61,724 nt of DNA from the NCBI GenBank assembly GCA_003649445.1, contig QMRV01000008.1, positions 1-61,724 of the forward strand, given 5' to 3'. This document shows, in pieces, positions 42,147 through 52,293 of this stretch. Position numbers and translations under genes: made by a program. Under the pieces are notes generated by a model. That model had not been told where the DNA came from. It made no database searches and saw only the letters and a program-made list of their open reading frames with translations. The DNA is from Thermoprotei archaeon (lineage in GTDB: Archaea; Thermoproteota; Thermoprotei; Thermofilales; B15-G2). Positions within the stretch are counted from its first letter, which is position 1. The number at the start of each line of letters is the position of its first letter.

Positions 42147-42176
42147 AATTATTTCTATGCAGTTTCGTGAATAATA

Positions 42177-43172
42177 GTGACTAAAATGACGATAGAAGCT
42201 ATTGCTCCGGGTAAAGTTATAATAGCTGGTGAACATTTTGTAGTAGAAAATGAGCCTGGAATAGCTGCAGCCATTTCTCTCTATGCTAAAGTAAAGTTAG
42301 AGCCGAGGTCTGAAAAAGAGGTTATTGAATTGTATTCAGTGAATTATAATGTTTTAAATAAAATAAAAATAAGTGAAATAAATAAGGAGCGTATCGAATG
42401 CGATGCAATTTTTTATCCCTTCTTTCGAGTAATGCAAATAGTACTCGAGGAGTACGGTAAGTTGCCTTCATGTAAAATCGAAATATCTTCTCAGATACCT
42501 CCTAAAGCAGGATTAGGTTCCTCAGCTGCGACAGCGGTAGCTTTTTCCGCCGCGCTACTTAAAGCGATAGGAGCTGAAGTAGACTTAGATGAAGTATCTG
42601 AACTGGCCTATGAAGCAGAGAAAATTTCTCATGGCAAGCCAAGTGGAATAGACAATACTGTTTCTACGTACGGGGGAGTAATAGTATTTAAAAAAAGTGA
42701 AGGTTTTGTGAAATTGGATGAAGTGAAATACGATGAATTTAAACTAGTTTTAGCAGATACGGGCAGCCGTGAATCTACAAAAAAACTTGTAGAAAAAGTA
42801 AGGAGGCTGAAAAATGAATACGACGAAGTCTTTATGCCCTTTTATCATGCAGCAGGGCACCTCACAATAGAGCTCGCTAAAAAGCTGTCAGAAGGCGACT
42901 TAGTCGCTGTTGGAGAACTGATGAATGTTGCTCACGGTATGTTGTACTCGCTTGGATTATCGACGGAAACTGTAGAAAAACTAGTTTTTACTGCAAGAAA
43001 AGCAGGGGCTCTAGGAGCTAAAATTACTGGTGCAGGTGGAGGAGGCATGATAATTGCGCTTACTACTCCTGAATTGGCTGAAAAGGTAAGCAGTAAGTTA
43101 CTTAATGCTGGCGCGGCTTGGGTAAAAATAGTTAATGTCATAGAAGAGGGTGTTGCCGTAGATGAAATTTAG
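42177..43172 (+). CDS. mvk: Mevalonate kinase
   Basis: 331-residue GHMP kinase that phosphorylates mevalonate for isoprenoid lipid synthesis. APGKVIIAGEHFVVENEP at the N-terminus, the ATP loop PKAGLGSSAATAVAF, HGKPSGIDNTVSTYGG (catalytic Asp region) and GAKITGAGGGGMI near the end. GTG 42177, with ATG 42186 possible. Its stop overlaps the next gene by 11 bp. Confidence 0.95.
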   Translation: MTKMTIEAIAPGKVIIAGEHFVVENEPGIAAAISLYAKVKLEPRSEKEVIELYSVNYNVLNKIKISEINKERIECDAIFYPFFRVMQIVLEEYGKLPSCKIEISSQIPPKAGLGSSAATAVAFSAALLKAIGAEVDLDEVSELAYEAEKISHGKPSGIDNTVSTYGGVIVFKKSEGFVKLDEVKYDEFKLVLADTGSRESTKKLVEKVRRLKNEYDEVFMPFYHAAGHLTIELAKKLSEGDLVAVGELMNVAHGMLYSLGLSTETVEKLVFTARKAGALGAKITGAGGGGMIIALTTPELAEKVSSKLLNAGAAWVKIVNVIEEGVAVDEI

Positions 43173-44532
43173 AAAGTTTCCCCTACTAATGCTGTTAACA
43201 ATAGTGTTATCTAGCTTATTAATTATCGTAAACTCCGTTAGTTTACCCGAGAACAATAACGAGATTTTAAAAGCAAAACTAGTACTGTGTAGCAGATATA
43301 CCATGAGTAGAGGCGAGGTAGTACCTCTAGATACACGCGAAGACTTTATAATTTCTGAAAGAGATTTCATAGCGATAATAGTATTTTATAATATTTCTGA
43401 GAAAATAGCAATAAATGTAAAATGTTTTGCTCCGACTAATAAAAAAATCTTTGAAATATCTTTCACAGTAAATCCTTTAGTAAACTTCTCTGTAAATAGA
43501 GTACCTAAATTCTATATAGTTATGACTGTTCCTTTGAGCGAAGGAGAATACATAGATGTTTTTTGTAAAGCGTTTGCTTTCATGCCAATAATTAAAAGTC
43601 AGCCATTTCGCTTAGATACAATCTATAAAATAGGACTGTGGCGAATCGATATTAGTGCTAATGGTAAGCTACTTATATCAAGAAATTTCACTGTAAGAAA
43701 GCCTCTAGTTAAGATAATTACAACTGATATAAACAATAATATATTAAATAATACACTAATAACAATATTGGGATTATCGAGTGGTTTTCAGAAAACGTTT
43801 AAAGGTCCAATAGCTACACTAGAAGTTATGCCTGCAAGCTATATAGCAATAGTTAAGTATATGGGCATAATTGTTGCTAATAAAACAATAGATGTTACAA
43901 CCGATACAATAATAAGAATACCATGTCAAGTATTTGATGTAAAAATAAAGGTTTTAGATGATGAAGGGGGATGTCCTGTATCTAATGCTGTGGTCTCGAT
44001 AACTATTTTAAATAGAGTGATATCTAATACTACATCTTCAAATGGCATTACAGTGTTAAGTAAAATACCATTGGGAAAACATATAATAAAAATATACTTA
44101 AATAAAAGTGTTATATATAGCGATATTATCGAAGTTAGCAAATGGTCTTATGAGTTTAAGCTGTTAACAAAGACTGCTGTTGTTCAGCTGTCAATTAAGG
44201 GGACTAGTGGGCAACCTTTAAGAGGAGCTAAAATATACTGTTTGAATTTATCTAAAGTATTTTTATCTGACGAAAATGGAACTGTTGTATTTGGTCCAGT
44301 TCCTTACGGCAGATATATCTTTAAAATAGTTTACAAGGATATAAAGAGGCTAATAGCGATTAATGTTCCACCGAAATATCATAAAATAGTACTTGATGTG
44401 TTTGTTGAAGTTAACGGAATAACATTCTCTAAAGAAATGTTTTATGCGCTTCTTCTAGGATCTCTAAGCGTAATTGCAATGGTTATTTCAGTAGTTTTTG
44501 TTAAAAGAACATTTTTTAAGCAACAGAAGTAG
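43162..44532 (+). CDS. Secreted Ig-like/PEGA repeat protein with C-terminal membrane anchor
   Basis: 456 residues. Signal peptide FPLLMLLTIVLSSLLIIVNSVS, a beta-rich body with several carboxypeptidase-regulatory repeats (GCPVSNAVVSITILN, GITVLSKIPLGKHIIKIYL, GTVVFGPVPYGRYIFKIVY), and a terminal helix (FYALLLGSLSVIAMVISVVFV) with a short basic tail. It resembles the 39.4-kb surface protein in plan. Its start overlaps mevalonate kinase by 11 bp, so it follows that gene in an operon. Function unknown. Confidence 0.75.
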   Translation: MKFRKFPLLMLLTIVLSSLLIIVNSVSLPENNNEILKAKLVLCSRYTMSRGEVVPLDTREDFIISERDFIAIIVFYNISEKIAINVKCFAPTNKKIFEISFTVNPLVNFSVNRVPKFYIVMTVPLSEGEYIDVFCKAFAFMPIIKSQPFRLDTIYKIGLWRIDISANGKLLISRNFTVRKPLVKIITTDINNNILNNTLITILGLSSGFQKTFKGPIATLEVMPASYIAIVKYMGIIVANKTIDVTTDTIIRIPCQVFDVKIKVLDDEGGCPVSNAVVSITILNRVISNTTSSNGITVLSKIPLGKHIIKIYLNKSVIYSDIIEVSKWSYEFKLLTKTAVVQLSIKGTSGQPLRGAKIYCLNLSKVFLSDENGTVVFGPVPYGRYIFKIVYKDIKRLIAINVPPKYHKIVLDVFVEVNGITFSKEMFYALLLGSLSVIAMVISVVFVKRTFFKQQK

Positions 44533-44537
44533 GGTAG

Positions 44538-44993
44538 CTAGGATACTCTAGTATATCGAGACCACAGGTGTATGTAGAACTTGGCGACTTCCCTTATATT
44601 CTTAGCTTTATTTACTCCGAGACATAGGCTGTCTACATATACATAAAGTATTTCATCGCCGTATTCGAATTCTGCTTCACTTGCTCTGCCATAAGTAGGT
44701 GTTTTGCTTACGTAAAATGGGTAAAGTCTACATACAGTTGGTCTATCATAATATATTTTGCAATACGCTATGGGGCCTATGTACGTTAAGAAGGGGCATT
44801 TACCATCAATACGCGGCATTAAATAGTATTTGTTATCTATTTTTATAATCGGGGCACTGTATTTTAGTGAAAGCATTAAGGCTTCACTATAAGATACTGA
44901 AACTAGGTATTCTCTGCAGCATCGTCCGCATCTTACACATTTCCAGCCAGATACTTTTCTCCAAGGGACATAATTGTGTCCTTTATGTTCCAC
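44538..44993 (-). CDS. YkgJ-family Cys-cluster protein
   Basis: 151 residues. WKCVRCGRCCREY, GKCPFLTYIGPIAYCKIYYDRPTVCRLYPF are the YkgJ signature cysteines, thought to bind zinc or an iron-sulfur cluster. Role unknown. Single gene on this strand between the surface protein and the C/D sRNA at 45045. Confidence 0.85.
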   Translation of the reverse strand: MEHKGHNYVPWRKVSGWKCVRCGRCCREYLVSVSYSEALMLSLKYSAPIIKIDNKYYLMPRIDGKCPFLTYIGPIAYCKIYYDRPTVCRLYPFYVSKTPTYGRASEAEFEYGDEILYVYVDSLCLGVNKAKNIREVAKFYIHLWSRYTRVS

Positions 44994-45044
44994 TGCGTGA
45001 GAGATATTAAAAACCGATTTATATGTCTTACAACTAACTTTGAT

Positions 45045-45098
45045 TAAGTGATGAAGGTCTCCTCTCAGATAGATGAAGAAAAGGAGGTGAACTGATTT
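45045..45098 (+). ncRNA. C/D box guide sRNA; D guide complementary to the anti-Shine-Dalgarno
   Basis: C box GTGATGA (45048-45054), 11-nt guide, D' CAGA (45066-45069, one mismatch), C' ATGAAGA (45073-45079), 12-nt guide AAAGGAGGTGAA, D CTGA (45092-45095). The guide complements UCACCUCCU, the universal 3' end of 16S rRNA. The same stretch looks like a Shine-Dalgarno, but no ORF follows it. It lies between two minus-strand genes, in an otherwise empty gap. Confidence 0.8.
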
Positions 45099-45121
45099 AA
45101 TTAATTAGAGTTTTTAAAGTG

Positions 45122-45937
45122 TTAAAGAAATGCCGTCTCGAGGACCTTTTCGCAATTGCAGTGTCTTTCTTCAGGAACCTTGGGTAAGACCTCGTAGAGT
45201 AGTTTCTTAGCGTTTTCTATGTTCTTTTTCATTACTTCAACTACCATTTTAGCATCTACTACGTGACCAAACCATATGTCGTAGTCAGTTACTAGTGCTA
45301 TTGTAGCATAGCACATTCCTAATTCTCTAGCTAGGTTTATTTCAGGTACTAGTGTCATTCCGATGATATCGCATTTGAATACTTCTTTCCATATCCATGA
45401 TTCAGCCTTAGTGGAGAACCTGGGGCCCTCAATGCATATGTACGTGCCCTTTGGATGTATTTTAATACCTAGTTTTTCTCCTTCAGACTTTATTAGTTCT
45501 CTGAGCTCGGGGCAGAAGGGTTCAAGTCCTATCTGAATGTGAGCTACTCTTGGACCATCGTAAAATGAGTATACTCTGGTTTTAGTCATATCGACAAATT
45601 GGTCAGGTAGAACGAAGTCTCCAGGCTCATAGTCTTTTCTTAAACTTCCGCATGCAGAAACCGCTATTATTCTTTTTACACCTAGGGAGTGAAGTGCCCA
45701 TACGTTAGCTCTGTAGTTTATTTTATGTGGAGGGATCTTGTGCCCCCTTCCATGTCTAGGGAGAAACGCTATCCATCTGTCCTTAATTCTTCCCAAGACA
45801 ATATTGTCTGAAGGAGGTCCGTATGGGGTATGCACTTTAATTTCTTTTGTTTCCTCGAAGAATTCAGGGTCATAAAGCCCTGATCCACCTATAACTCCTA
45901 TAAACGGTTTTTCTGAGGCCGACACAGTATCCACCAC
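45122..45937 (-). CDS. mtnP: S-methyl-5'-thioadenosine phosphorylase
   Basis: 271-residue purine nucleoside phosphorylase that salvages MTA from polyamine synthesis. Motifs: [87 protein letters not shown] and [16 protein letters not shown]. Divergent from adenosylhomocysteinase across a 76-bp gap, so both SAM-product recycling genes share a promoter region. Confidence 0.96.
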   Translation of the reverse strand: MVDTVSASEKPFIGVIGGSGLYDPEFFEETKEIKVHTPYGPPSDNIVLGRIKDRWIAFLPRHGRGHKIPPHKINYRANVWALHSLGVKRIIAVSACGSLRKDYEPGDFVLPDQFVDMTKTRVYSFYDGPRVAHIQIGLEPFCPELRELIKSEGEKLGIKIHPKGTYICIEGPRFSTKAESWIWKEVFKCDIIGMTLVPEINLARELGMCYATIALVTDYDIWFGHVVDAKMVVEVMKKNIENAKKLLYEVLPKVPEERHCNCEKVLETAFL

Positions 45938-46013
45938 TACATATTTCCGAGCGGGTGTTTTAAATATTTAGGAACCTATTTATCGAAGAACTATTTCTTT
46001 AAAGTGATAAGCT

Positions 46014-47330
46014 ATGGAGAAGTATTTAGTAAAAGACATTGGATTATGGAAAAAAGGAGAGGAACTTATATACTGGGCAGAAAGACACATGCCTGTTTTA
46101 ATGAAAATTAGAGAGCGCTTTGCTAAGGAAAAGCCTTTAAAGGGATTGAAGATAAGTGCATCCTTGCATGTTACAAAAGAAACAGCTGTTTTAGTGAGAA
46201 CTCTTGTAGCAGGAGGCGCCGAAGTGTATCTAGCTCCATGTAATCCTTTATCTACTCAAGACGAAGTTGCTGCTGCACTAGCTAATGAAGGAATACATGT
46301 TTATGCGTGGAGAGGAATGAACTTTGAAGAATACTATAGCGCAATAGGTAAAGTTATGGGAATTAAACCTAATATAACTATGGATGATGGAGCAGACTTA
46401 GTTACAACAATTCACAAAATTTACTGGAATACTAAGGATAAAGATGCTGAAATAGCCTTTAAGGCAAGCGGGAATGTGGACGCAAAGTCTCTTGTAAAGA
46501 AAATTAAAGGAGGTACAGAGGAGACTACAACTGGAGTAAATAGGCTTAAAGCCATGGAAAGAGAAGGAGTTTTACTCTATCCAATAATAGCGGTTAACGA
46601 ATCTTACACGAAGTATCTTTTCGATAATAGATACGGTACAGGACAAAGCACTCTTGACGGCATAATAAGGGCGACTAATGTCCTTATAGCTGGGAAAACA
46701 GTAGTTGTCTGCGGCTACGGCTGGTGTGGAAGAGGTATAGCGAGAAGAGCTAGAGGACTCGGAGCCCACGTGGTAGTCACTGAAGTAGATCCAATTAAGG
46801 CTCTAGAAGCTGTTTTCGACGGTTTTACAGTAATGCCTCTCGAGAAAGCAGCTGAAATAGGCGACATATTCATTACAGCTACAGGCAATATCAACGTGAT
46901 TAGAGGCGAACACATTATCAAAATGAAAGACGGAGCTATTCTAGCTAACGCAGGCCACTTTAATGTCGAGATCTCTCTCAAAGACCTAGAAGAGCTCTCT
47001 GTGAGGAGAAGAAGAATAAGAAACTATATTGAAGAATATGAGCTCAAGAACGGAAGAAAAGTCTACTTGCTCTGTGAGGGGCGATTAGTTAATCTAGTAG
47101 CTGCCGAGGGGCACCCAAGCGAAGTCATGGATATGAGTTTCTCTAATCAAGCTCTGGCAGTCGAGTATATAGTAAAAAATGAAGGCAAGCTCGAACCGAG
47201 AGTATATAAGATACCAGATGAGTTAGACGTTAAGGTAGCTGAACTAAAACTAGAATCCATGGGTATAGAAATAGACAAGCTGACAGAAGAACAAGAAAGA
47301 TATTTAAGTTCCTGGAAAGCTGGAACCTAA
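46014..47330 (+). CDS. ahcY: Adenosylhomocysteinase
   Basis: 438 residues. Hydrolyses S-adenosylhomocysteine to adenosine and homocysteine. [17 protein letters not shown] (substrate domain), [21 protein letters not shown], the NAD-binding [26 protein letters not shown] and NAGHFNVEI are all present. Length matches archaeal enzymes. Homocysteine would feed the core methionine synthase at 9.5 kb. Confidence 0.97.
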   Translation: MEKYLVKDIGLWKKGEELIYWAERHMPVLMKIRERFAKEKPLKGLKISASLHVTKETAVLVRTLVAGGAEVYLAPCNPLSTQDEVAAALANEGIHVYAWRGMNFEEYYSAIGKVMGIKPNITMDDGADLVTTIHKIYWNTKDKDAEIAFKASGNVDAKSLVKKIKGGTEETTTGVNRLKAMEREGVLLYPIIAVNESYTKYLFDNRYGTGQSTLDGIIRATNVLIAGKTVVVCGYGWCGRGIARRARGLGAHVVVTEVDPIKALEAVFDGFTVMPLEKAAEIGDIFITATGNINVIRGEHIIKMKDGAILANAGHFNVEISLKDLEELSVRRRRIRNYIEEYELKNGRKVYLLCEGRLVNLVAAEGHPSEVMDMSFSNQALAVEYIVKNEGKLEPRVYKIPDELDVKVAELKLESMGIEIDKLTEEQERYLSSWKAGT

Positions 47331-47352
47331 TTACTGTCAGTAATATATAGAA

Positions 47353-47362
47353 AAATTTAAAT
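47353..47362 (+). promoter_or_regulatory. TATA box for metG
   Basis: AAATTTAAAT (about 47353-47362) lies about 25 bases before the expected start site. The GTG at 47397 also has GAGGGGAG at 47383-47390 as ribosome site. Confidence 0.5.
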
Positions 47363-47396
47363 GCAAAATAATGACCTTTCTTGAGGGGAGAAGAAC

Positions 47397-49076
47397 GTGG
47401 GGAAGTGGCTCATATGTGCGGCGTGGCCTTATATTAATGCAGTCCCCCACCTAGGTACACTGATAGGTAGCGTATTATCAGCTGATGTAGTTGCAAGATT
47501 TTTGCGGTTAAAAGGAGAGGATGTTGTCTTTGTTAGCGGATCAGATGAACATGGAACACCTATAGAAGTTGAGGCAATAAAACAGAATATTAGCCCAAAG
47601 GAGCTCACCGATAAATATCACGAATTAGTTAAAAAACTATTCAACCAGTGGAACATTTCATTCGATAACTACACTAGAACAGAAAACCCTATTCATATAG
47701 ATTTTGTTAGAAAATTCTACTTAAATCTCTACAAGCGAGGATACATATATGAGCAAGAAATAGAGATGCCCTATTGTCCTAAATGCAACATGTTTCTACC
47801 AGATAGATTTATTGAAGGTGAGTGTCCTTACTGTCACTACGAAAAAGCACGTGGAGACCAATGTGACAAGTGTGGTAGACTATTAGAGCCCATTAAGCTA
47901 ATTAATCCTCGATGTAATATCTGCGGAGAGCGGCCAGTAATAAAAAAAACTAAGCACTGGTTCTTCGACTTACCTAAATTAACGGACAAGATTCGAGACT
48001 ATATAGAAAAAAATACCAATTTACCTCCAAATGCCCGCAACATGAGTTTATCAATGCTTAAGGAGGGACTAAAGCCCAGAGCTATAACCCGTGATAATAA
48101 ATGGGGCATACCAGCACCTTTCCCCGGGGCTGAGGGGAAAACAATATACGTATGGATGGAGGCAGTACTAGGCTATATTACAGCTACAATAGAGTACTTT
48201 ACTAAAAAAGGCGAGCCAGAAAAATGGAAAGAATTCTGGTTTGACAGCAACACTAAAAGCGTATACTTCATAGGGAAAGATAATATACCCTTCCACACAA
48301 TAATCTTCCCCGCATTGCTCATTGCATCAGGCAAAAACTATGTTTTACCTTGGACAGTTTCATCAACAGAGTACCTACTCTTCAAAGGCGAGAAGTTTTC
48401 AAAAAGCAGAAGAATAGGAATATGGATAGACGAAGCACTAAAACTGTTTCCTGTAGACTACTGGAGATTCTCACTTCTTATAAATAGGCCAGAGAACAAA
48501 GATTTCAACTTTACATGGGAGATATTCAGAGATAATATCAATTCACTATTAAATGACACTATAGGAAACTTTGTTCACAGAACTCTTACTTTCATCTACA
48601 AGAACTTTGATGCAAAAATACCTCAGCCCAAAGAACTTTCGGACGAGGATATAAAAACTATCGAAGAAGCTAAAGCTCTCGTAAAGAAAGTAGAAAGTCT
48701 GTTAAGTGAATTTAAGATAAGAGATGCCTTAATGACGGCAATTTCGCTAGCGTCTCTCGGAAATAGATACTTGAACGACAAAGCTCCGTGGGAGCTTATA
48801 AAGAAAGATAAAGAAAAAGCAGCAGCAGTAATGTATGTAGCAGCCTACATAGTGAAAGCTCTTGCCATAGTACTCTACCCGTTTATTCCATCAAGTGCAC
48901 AGAAAATATGGAATCTGCTAGGCTTTAAAGGTAATATTAGTAGCTGGGACGAAGCCTATGTTCTTCTCCCGAAGGCCCAGCAGATAATGAAACCTGAGCC
49001 TTTATTTAAGAAAGTATCTTCGAAGGATCTTGATGAAGCACTGAAGAAGCTAGAGGAACTTAGATCTACTGCCTAA
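47397..49076 (+). CDS. metG: Methionyl-tRNA synthetase
   Basis: 559-residue class I synthetase. N-terminal AAWPYINAVPHLGTLIGS contains the HIGH equivalent (PHLG), the zinc knuckles CPKC, CPYC, CDKC and CNIC lie at about 126-178, and KFSKSRRIG is the KMSKS loop. The helical anticodon domain follows. It lacks the C-terminal tRNA-binding EMAP domain, which archaea often encode separately. GTG start. Overlaps the methylthiotransferase by 11 bp tail to tail. Confidence 0.97.
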   Translation: MGKWLICAAWPYINAVPHLGTLIGSVLSADVVARFLRLKGEDVVFVSGSDEHGTPIEVEAIKQNISPKELTDKYHELVKKLFNQWNISFDNYTRTENPIHIDFVRKFYLNLYKRGYIYEQEIEMPYCPKCNMFLPDRFIEGECPYCHYEKARGDQCDKCGRLLEPIKLINPRCNICGERPVIKKTKHWFFDLPKLTDKIRDYIEKNTNLPPNARNMSLSMLKEGLKPRAITRDNKWGIPAPFPGAEGKTIYVWMEAVLGYITATIEYFTKKGEPEKWKEFWFDSNTKSVYFIGKDNIPFHTIIFPALLIASGKNYVLPWTVSSTEYLLFKGEKFSKSRRIGIWIDEALKLFPVDYWRFSLLINRPENKDFNFTWEIFRDNINSLLNDTIGNFVHRTLTFIYKNFDAKIPQPKELSDEDIKTIEEAKALVKKVESLLSEFKIRDALMTAISLASLGNRYLNDKAPWELIKKDKEKAAAVMYVAAYIVKALAIVLYPFIPSSAQKIWNLLGFKGNISSWDEAYVLLPKAQQIMKPEPLFKKVSSKDLDEALKKLEELRSTA

Positions 49077-50340
49077 GTTCACCGACTAAGTAAAATGGAT
49101 TAACGTATTTTACTTTAACTAGAACTCTATCTCCTACCTTTATTTTAGAATTGCCTTTAAATACAACAGGTTTAAATGTGATAGTTCTTCCAGAGAAGTA
49201 GTCTTTTTTATGGTGCTTGGTTACGAGTACCTGTACTTCTTCTCCTAAGTAGTTCAGGTTTTTCTCTAAAGTGATTTTATTAACTAATTTAACCAACCTG
49301 CGGCTTCTAGCTTTTTTAATAGGTTCTGGTACTTGCTTCATGGCGGGCGCTAAAGTAAACGGTCTTATAGTATATCTAGCTACATGTACTTTATCTGGTT
49401 TAAGTCTATTTAGGAGTCGACATGTGTTTTTAAAAGCTGTTTCATCTTCTCCCGGAAAGCCTACTATTATATCTGTAGCAAATGTTATTTTCTCAAAGGA
49501 ATTTAAGAATTTATATATTAGCTTGCAGTATTGTTCAACAGTATATTTTCTTCTCATTAACTTGAGTACATTGTCGTCACCAGATTGGACTGGTACATGA
49601 ATATATTTATATACATGATTATCTTTCATAACAGTAATTAATTCATCTAAAATTCTCATAGCTGTTGATGGTTCCATCATACTTATTTTAAGCCAATAAT
49701 CGCCTTTAACATTATTTAATATCATTTTAATTAATTTAGGAAGTGAATAGCCAATGTCTAGACCGTATGCAGCGGCGTCCTGTGCTGTTAAATGAATGTC
49801 TTTGCAGCCTTTTTCAACAGCCTTTTTCACAGCAGCTACTACTTTTTCTGGAGGACAGCTAGTAACTCTGCCCCGAGTATAAGGCATTATGCAGTAAGCG
49901 CAGGAACCAGTGCATCCTACTTCTATGGGAACAAAATATGTTATGTCGTGTGGTTCAGGGAGAATAGAGAAGTTTCTGACAAATCCTCTAAGTAAAAGTT
50001 CTCTTGAGGCGGACTCTACGACTTCGCCTATTTTTTCAACAGCACTAGGTTCTACGAGCGATGCTGAAGGGCATATTTCTGAAATAGTAGCAGGTCTCGC
50101 TTTGGCTAAACAGCCCGCTACTACTATTTTAGCTTTAGGTGCTTTTTCTGAAAGTTCTTTTAATCTCCTAAGTATTTTTCTTTCTGTGTCCTCTCGTACT
50201 GCGCAGGTATTTACTATAATTACATCGGCTTTTCTCCAGTCGTCTATAAAAATAGCTCCTAGTCTCGACAAAATAGTCTTAATTACTTCAGTATCTGCTT
50301 TGTTTAACCAGCAGCCATAAGTTTCTATGTAAACTTTCAT
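49066..50340 (-). CDS. tRNA t6A37 methylthiotransferase (MtaB/CDKAL1 type)
   Basis: 424-residue radical-SAM enzyme. The UPF0004 domain has YIETYGCWLNKAD, VIVNTCAVRE and VVAGCLAKARP (three cluster cysteines). The radical-SAM core has GCTGSCAYCIMPYTRG (CxxxCxxC), LTAQDAAAYG, and FATDIIVGFPGEDE. A C-terminal TRAM domain closes it. It makes ms2t6A at position 37 of ANN-decoding tRNAs. Confidence 0.94.
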   Translation of the reverse strand: MKVYIETYGCWLNKADTEVIKTILSRLGAIFIDDWRKADVIIVNTCAVREDTERKILRRLKELSEKAPKAKIVVAGCLAKARPATISEICPSASLVEPSAVEKIGEVVESASRELLLRGFVRNFSILPEPHDITYFVPIEVGCTGSCAYCIMPYTRGRVTSCPPEKVVAAVKKAVEKGCKDIHLTAQDAAAYGLDIGYSLPKLIKMILNNVKGDYWLKISMMEPSTAMRILDELITVMKDNHVYKYIHVPVQSGDDNVLKLMRRKYTVEQYCKLIYKFLNSFEKITFATDIIVGFPGEDETAFKNTCRLLNRLKPDKVHVARYTIRPFTLAPAMKQVPEPIKKARSRRLVKLVNKITLEKNLNYLGEEVQVLVTKHHKKDYFSGRTITFKPVVFKGNSKIKVGDRVLVKVKYVNPFYLVGELRQ

Positions 50341-50407
50341 AGTCTAAGCAGGTATAGAGTTAGCAAGAAAATATATATTTAGTTCTGCTAGATGCCTAGT
50401 GATAGTT

Positions 50408-52042
50408 ATGAGAACATCAACATATAAACTACTATCTATGCTACTTATTGTAGCATTAACACTAATGCTGAATATAGGTCAAGGCAAAGCTGTTATAAAA
50501 ATATCTAAGAACATCTACTTAAAGGGAGGATATACAGTTATAGAGGATACAATAGTTTTTTCAGAGAGCTATACTGGAAGCCTTACTTTTAAGTATCCTA
50601 AAGGGTGGGTGAAGCACATAAATTACACCAAAGTAGTGGTAGTAGATGGAGAGTACGCCAACGTAGTGAGTGTTAGCGAAGACTATGTAAAGTTAGAAGT
50701 AAGAGACTGTAAACAAATAAAATTTTACACAGTATTCTCTGGAATCTACGTATTTAGAAACCGATATGCTTTGACTTTCATCCCCTTAGCGTTAGCACCT
50801 TTAGAGCTGCCAGCCGAGGTAAGCGTTACTTTACATTATCCCACGACAAACATCGAATCAGCACCTTATGGATTCAATGTTTCTGGGTCTCAGGCTACAG
50901 CTTATTACGGTACAGTAAGCGAAGGAACAAATATTCTTCTAAACACTAGCTTTTCATACACTGATGTAACATGGATTATATGTTATAATTTGCACAGAAC
51001 AATTGAGCTTGCAGACTATTCTAAGGCAGTAATAAAGGATACGTATGTCCTAACGAACATAGGGCCTCGAAGTGAGAGTAAGATAGAGTTTAAGCTACCC
51101 AAGTCTGCGAAAGTAGTGAAAGTAGCGGGTGTACTAGGAGAGTATTTCAGAGGCGCTAACCAGGGTAGTTTTACCACTAGAAATACATCTGATTTCCTCA
51201 TATTAGAAGTAAGATTCAGGCATTCTACTAGAGGAGGAGAAAAAATAATATTGACGATAGTCTACGAAGTGCCGCTAATAAAGGAAAATGACAAGTATGT
51301 AGTCAAAGGAGCATTTTCTTCAAACGGAGTCTACGTCATAAAGAGTACAGTAATAGTGAAGGTAGAAGGCAGCCTAAATACAATTGAGCCTGAACCCTCA
51401 TATAAATCTGCAGGCGAAGCTAAGTACTTCAACAAAATAGTGCCTATAGCTGAATTAATGAATGAAAATCTCGATATTGCTCTAAAGTTTTCTATAAATA
51501 TGCTAAAAATATACTTACCGTTCATAATATTAGCAGTGTTTATAGTAGTATTATCAGCTATAGGAGTGGCTTATGTAAAACTAATGGGAGTCAAAAAACC
51601 GATTAAAAGGCCTCTATTTGATCAAAGATCTTCAATACTGTCCGATGTAAAAGAAGATGTAGAGAAACTGTACAATGTTGTAGAAAGAGTAGAAAGCCTC
51701 TCGAGAGCTGTGCGTGACAAGAAGATAAGTAGAAGAGCATTCCAGCTACAGAAAAGAAATATCGAAAAGGATATCGATAGTCTATCAGAAGAAATTAAGA
51801 ATAAAGTAAAAAGTCTGAGTGAGCTAGACTCAAGATTTTCGACACCCGCTACTAGACTCTATGAAAGAGTAAATGAAATGCTTAAACTCTGCAAAGATAC
51901 TCTATCGCTAATAGATAGCTATACTACGAAGCGAATAAAACTAAAAGAACTAACAAGTACAGTCGAGATCAACGTTAGCAAAATGAAACGAGTTCTTTCG
52001 ACAATAGAGGAAATAGTGTTAGACATGGAAGATATGCTTTAA
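50408..52042 (+). CDS. Secreted/membrane protein with beta-rich ectodomain and cytosolic coiled coil
   Basis: 544 residues from ATG 50408. Signal peptide (LLSMLLIVALTLMLNIGQGKA), beta-rich ectodomain (about 25-360), a membrane helix (LPFIILAVFIVVLSAIGVAYV) near 375-395, then a 150-residue cytosolic coiled coil (EDVEKLYNVVERVESLSRAV; SSEEIKNKVKSLSEL-like heptads). This is a single-pass receptor-like plan. No enzymatic motif. TATA-like AAATATATATTTAG at about 50370-50382. Confidence 0.75.
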   Translation: MRTSTYKLLSMLLIVALTLMLNIGQGKAVIKISKNIYLKGGYTVIEDTIVFSESYTGSLTFKYPKGWVKHINYTKVVVVDGEYANVVSVSEDYVKLEVRDCKQIKFYTVFSGIYVFRNRYALTFIPLALAPLELPAEVSVTLHYPTTNIESAPYGFNVSGSQATAYYGTVSEGTNILLNTSFSYTDVTWIICYNLHRTIELADYSKAVIKDTYVLTNIGPRSESKIEFKLPKSAKVVKVAGVLGEYFRGANQGSFTTRNTSDFLILEVRFRHSTRGGEKIILTIVYEVPLIKENDKYVVKGAFSSNGVYVIKSTVIVKVEGSLNTIEPEPSYKSAGEAKYFNKIVPIAELMNENLDIALKFSINMLKIYLPFIILAVFIVVLSAIGVAYVKLMGVKKPIKRPLFDQRSSILSDVKEDVEKLYNVVERVESLSRAVRDKKISRRAFQLQKRNIEKDIDSLSEEIKNKVKSLSELDSRFSTPATRLYERVNEMLKLCKDTLSLIDSYTTKRIKLKELTSTVEINVSKMKRVLSTIEEIVLDMEDML

Positions 52043-52106
52043 CTATCTCGATAATAAGTTTAGTTGAATAGTTTTATAAGCCTCCTCGTTTACTAGTAAT
52101 GAGACT

Positions 52107-52289
52107 ATGCCAAAGCCTATAGTAGACGAGGAAAAGTGTACAGGTTGCGGTACATGCGTTTCAGTATGTCCAGTAGGCGTCTATGAAATCTCTGAAGGAA
52201 AAGCAAAAGTAGTAAATCCTGATGCATGCATCGGTTGCAGAGCCTGCGAGGCCCAGTGTCCTGCTGGCGCAATTAAAATAGAGGAATAA
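52107..52289 (+). CDS. Ferredoxin with two [4Fe-4S] clusters
   Basis: 60 residues. CTGCGTCVSVCPVGV and CIGCRACEAQCPAGAI each give the CxxCxxCxxxCP pattern. A small low-potential electron carrier of an anaerobe. ATG at 52107; TATA-like TTTTATAA near 52071-52078. The UDP-sugar dehydrogenase gene follows 4 bases after its stop, perhaps in one transcript. Confidence 0.95.
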   Translation: MPKPIVDEEKCTGCGTCVSVCPVGVYEISEGKAKVVNPDACIGCRACEAQCPAGAIKIEE

Positions 52290-52293
52290 GGTC

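Noticed and set aside
45080..45105. Shine-Dalgarno AAGGAGGTGA suggesting an unlisted gene
   Set aside because: The following codons (CTG ATT TAA) give no ORF; it is the guide of the C/D RNA.
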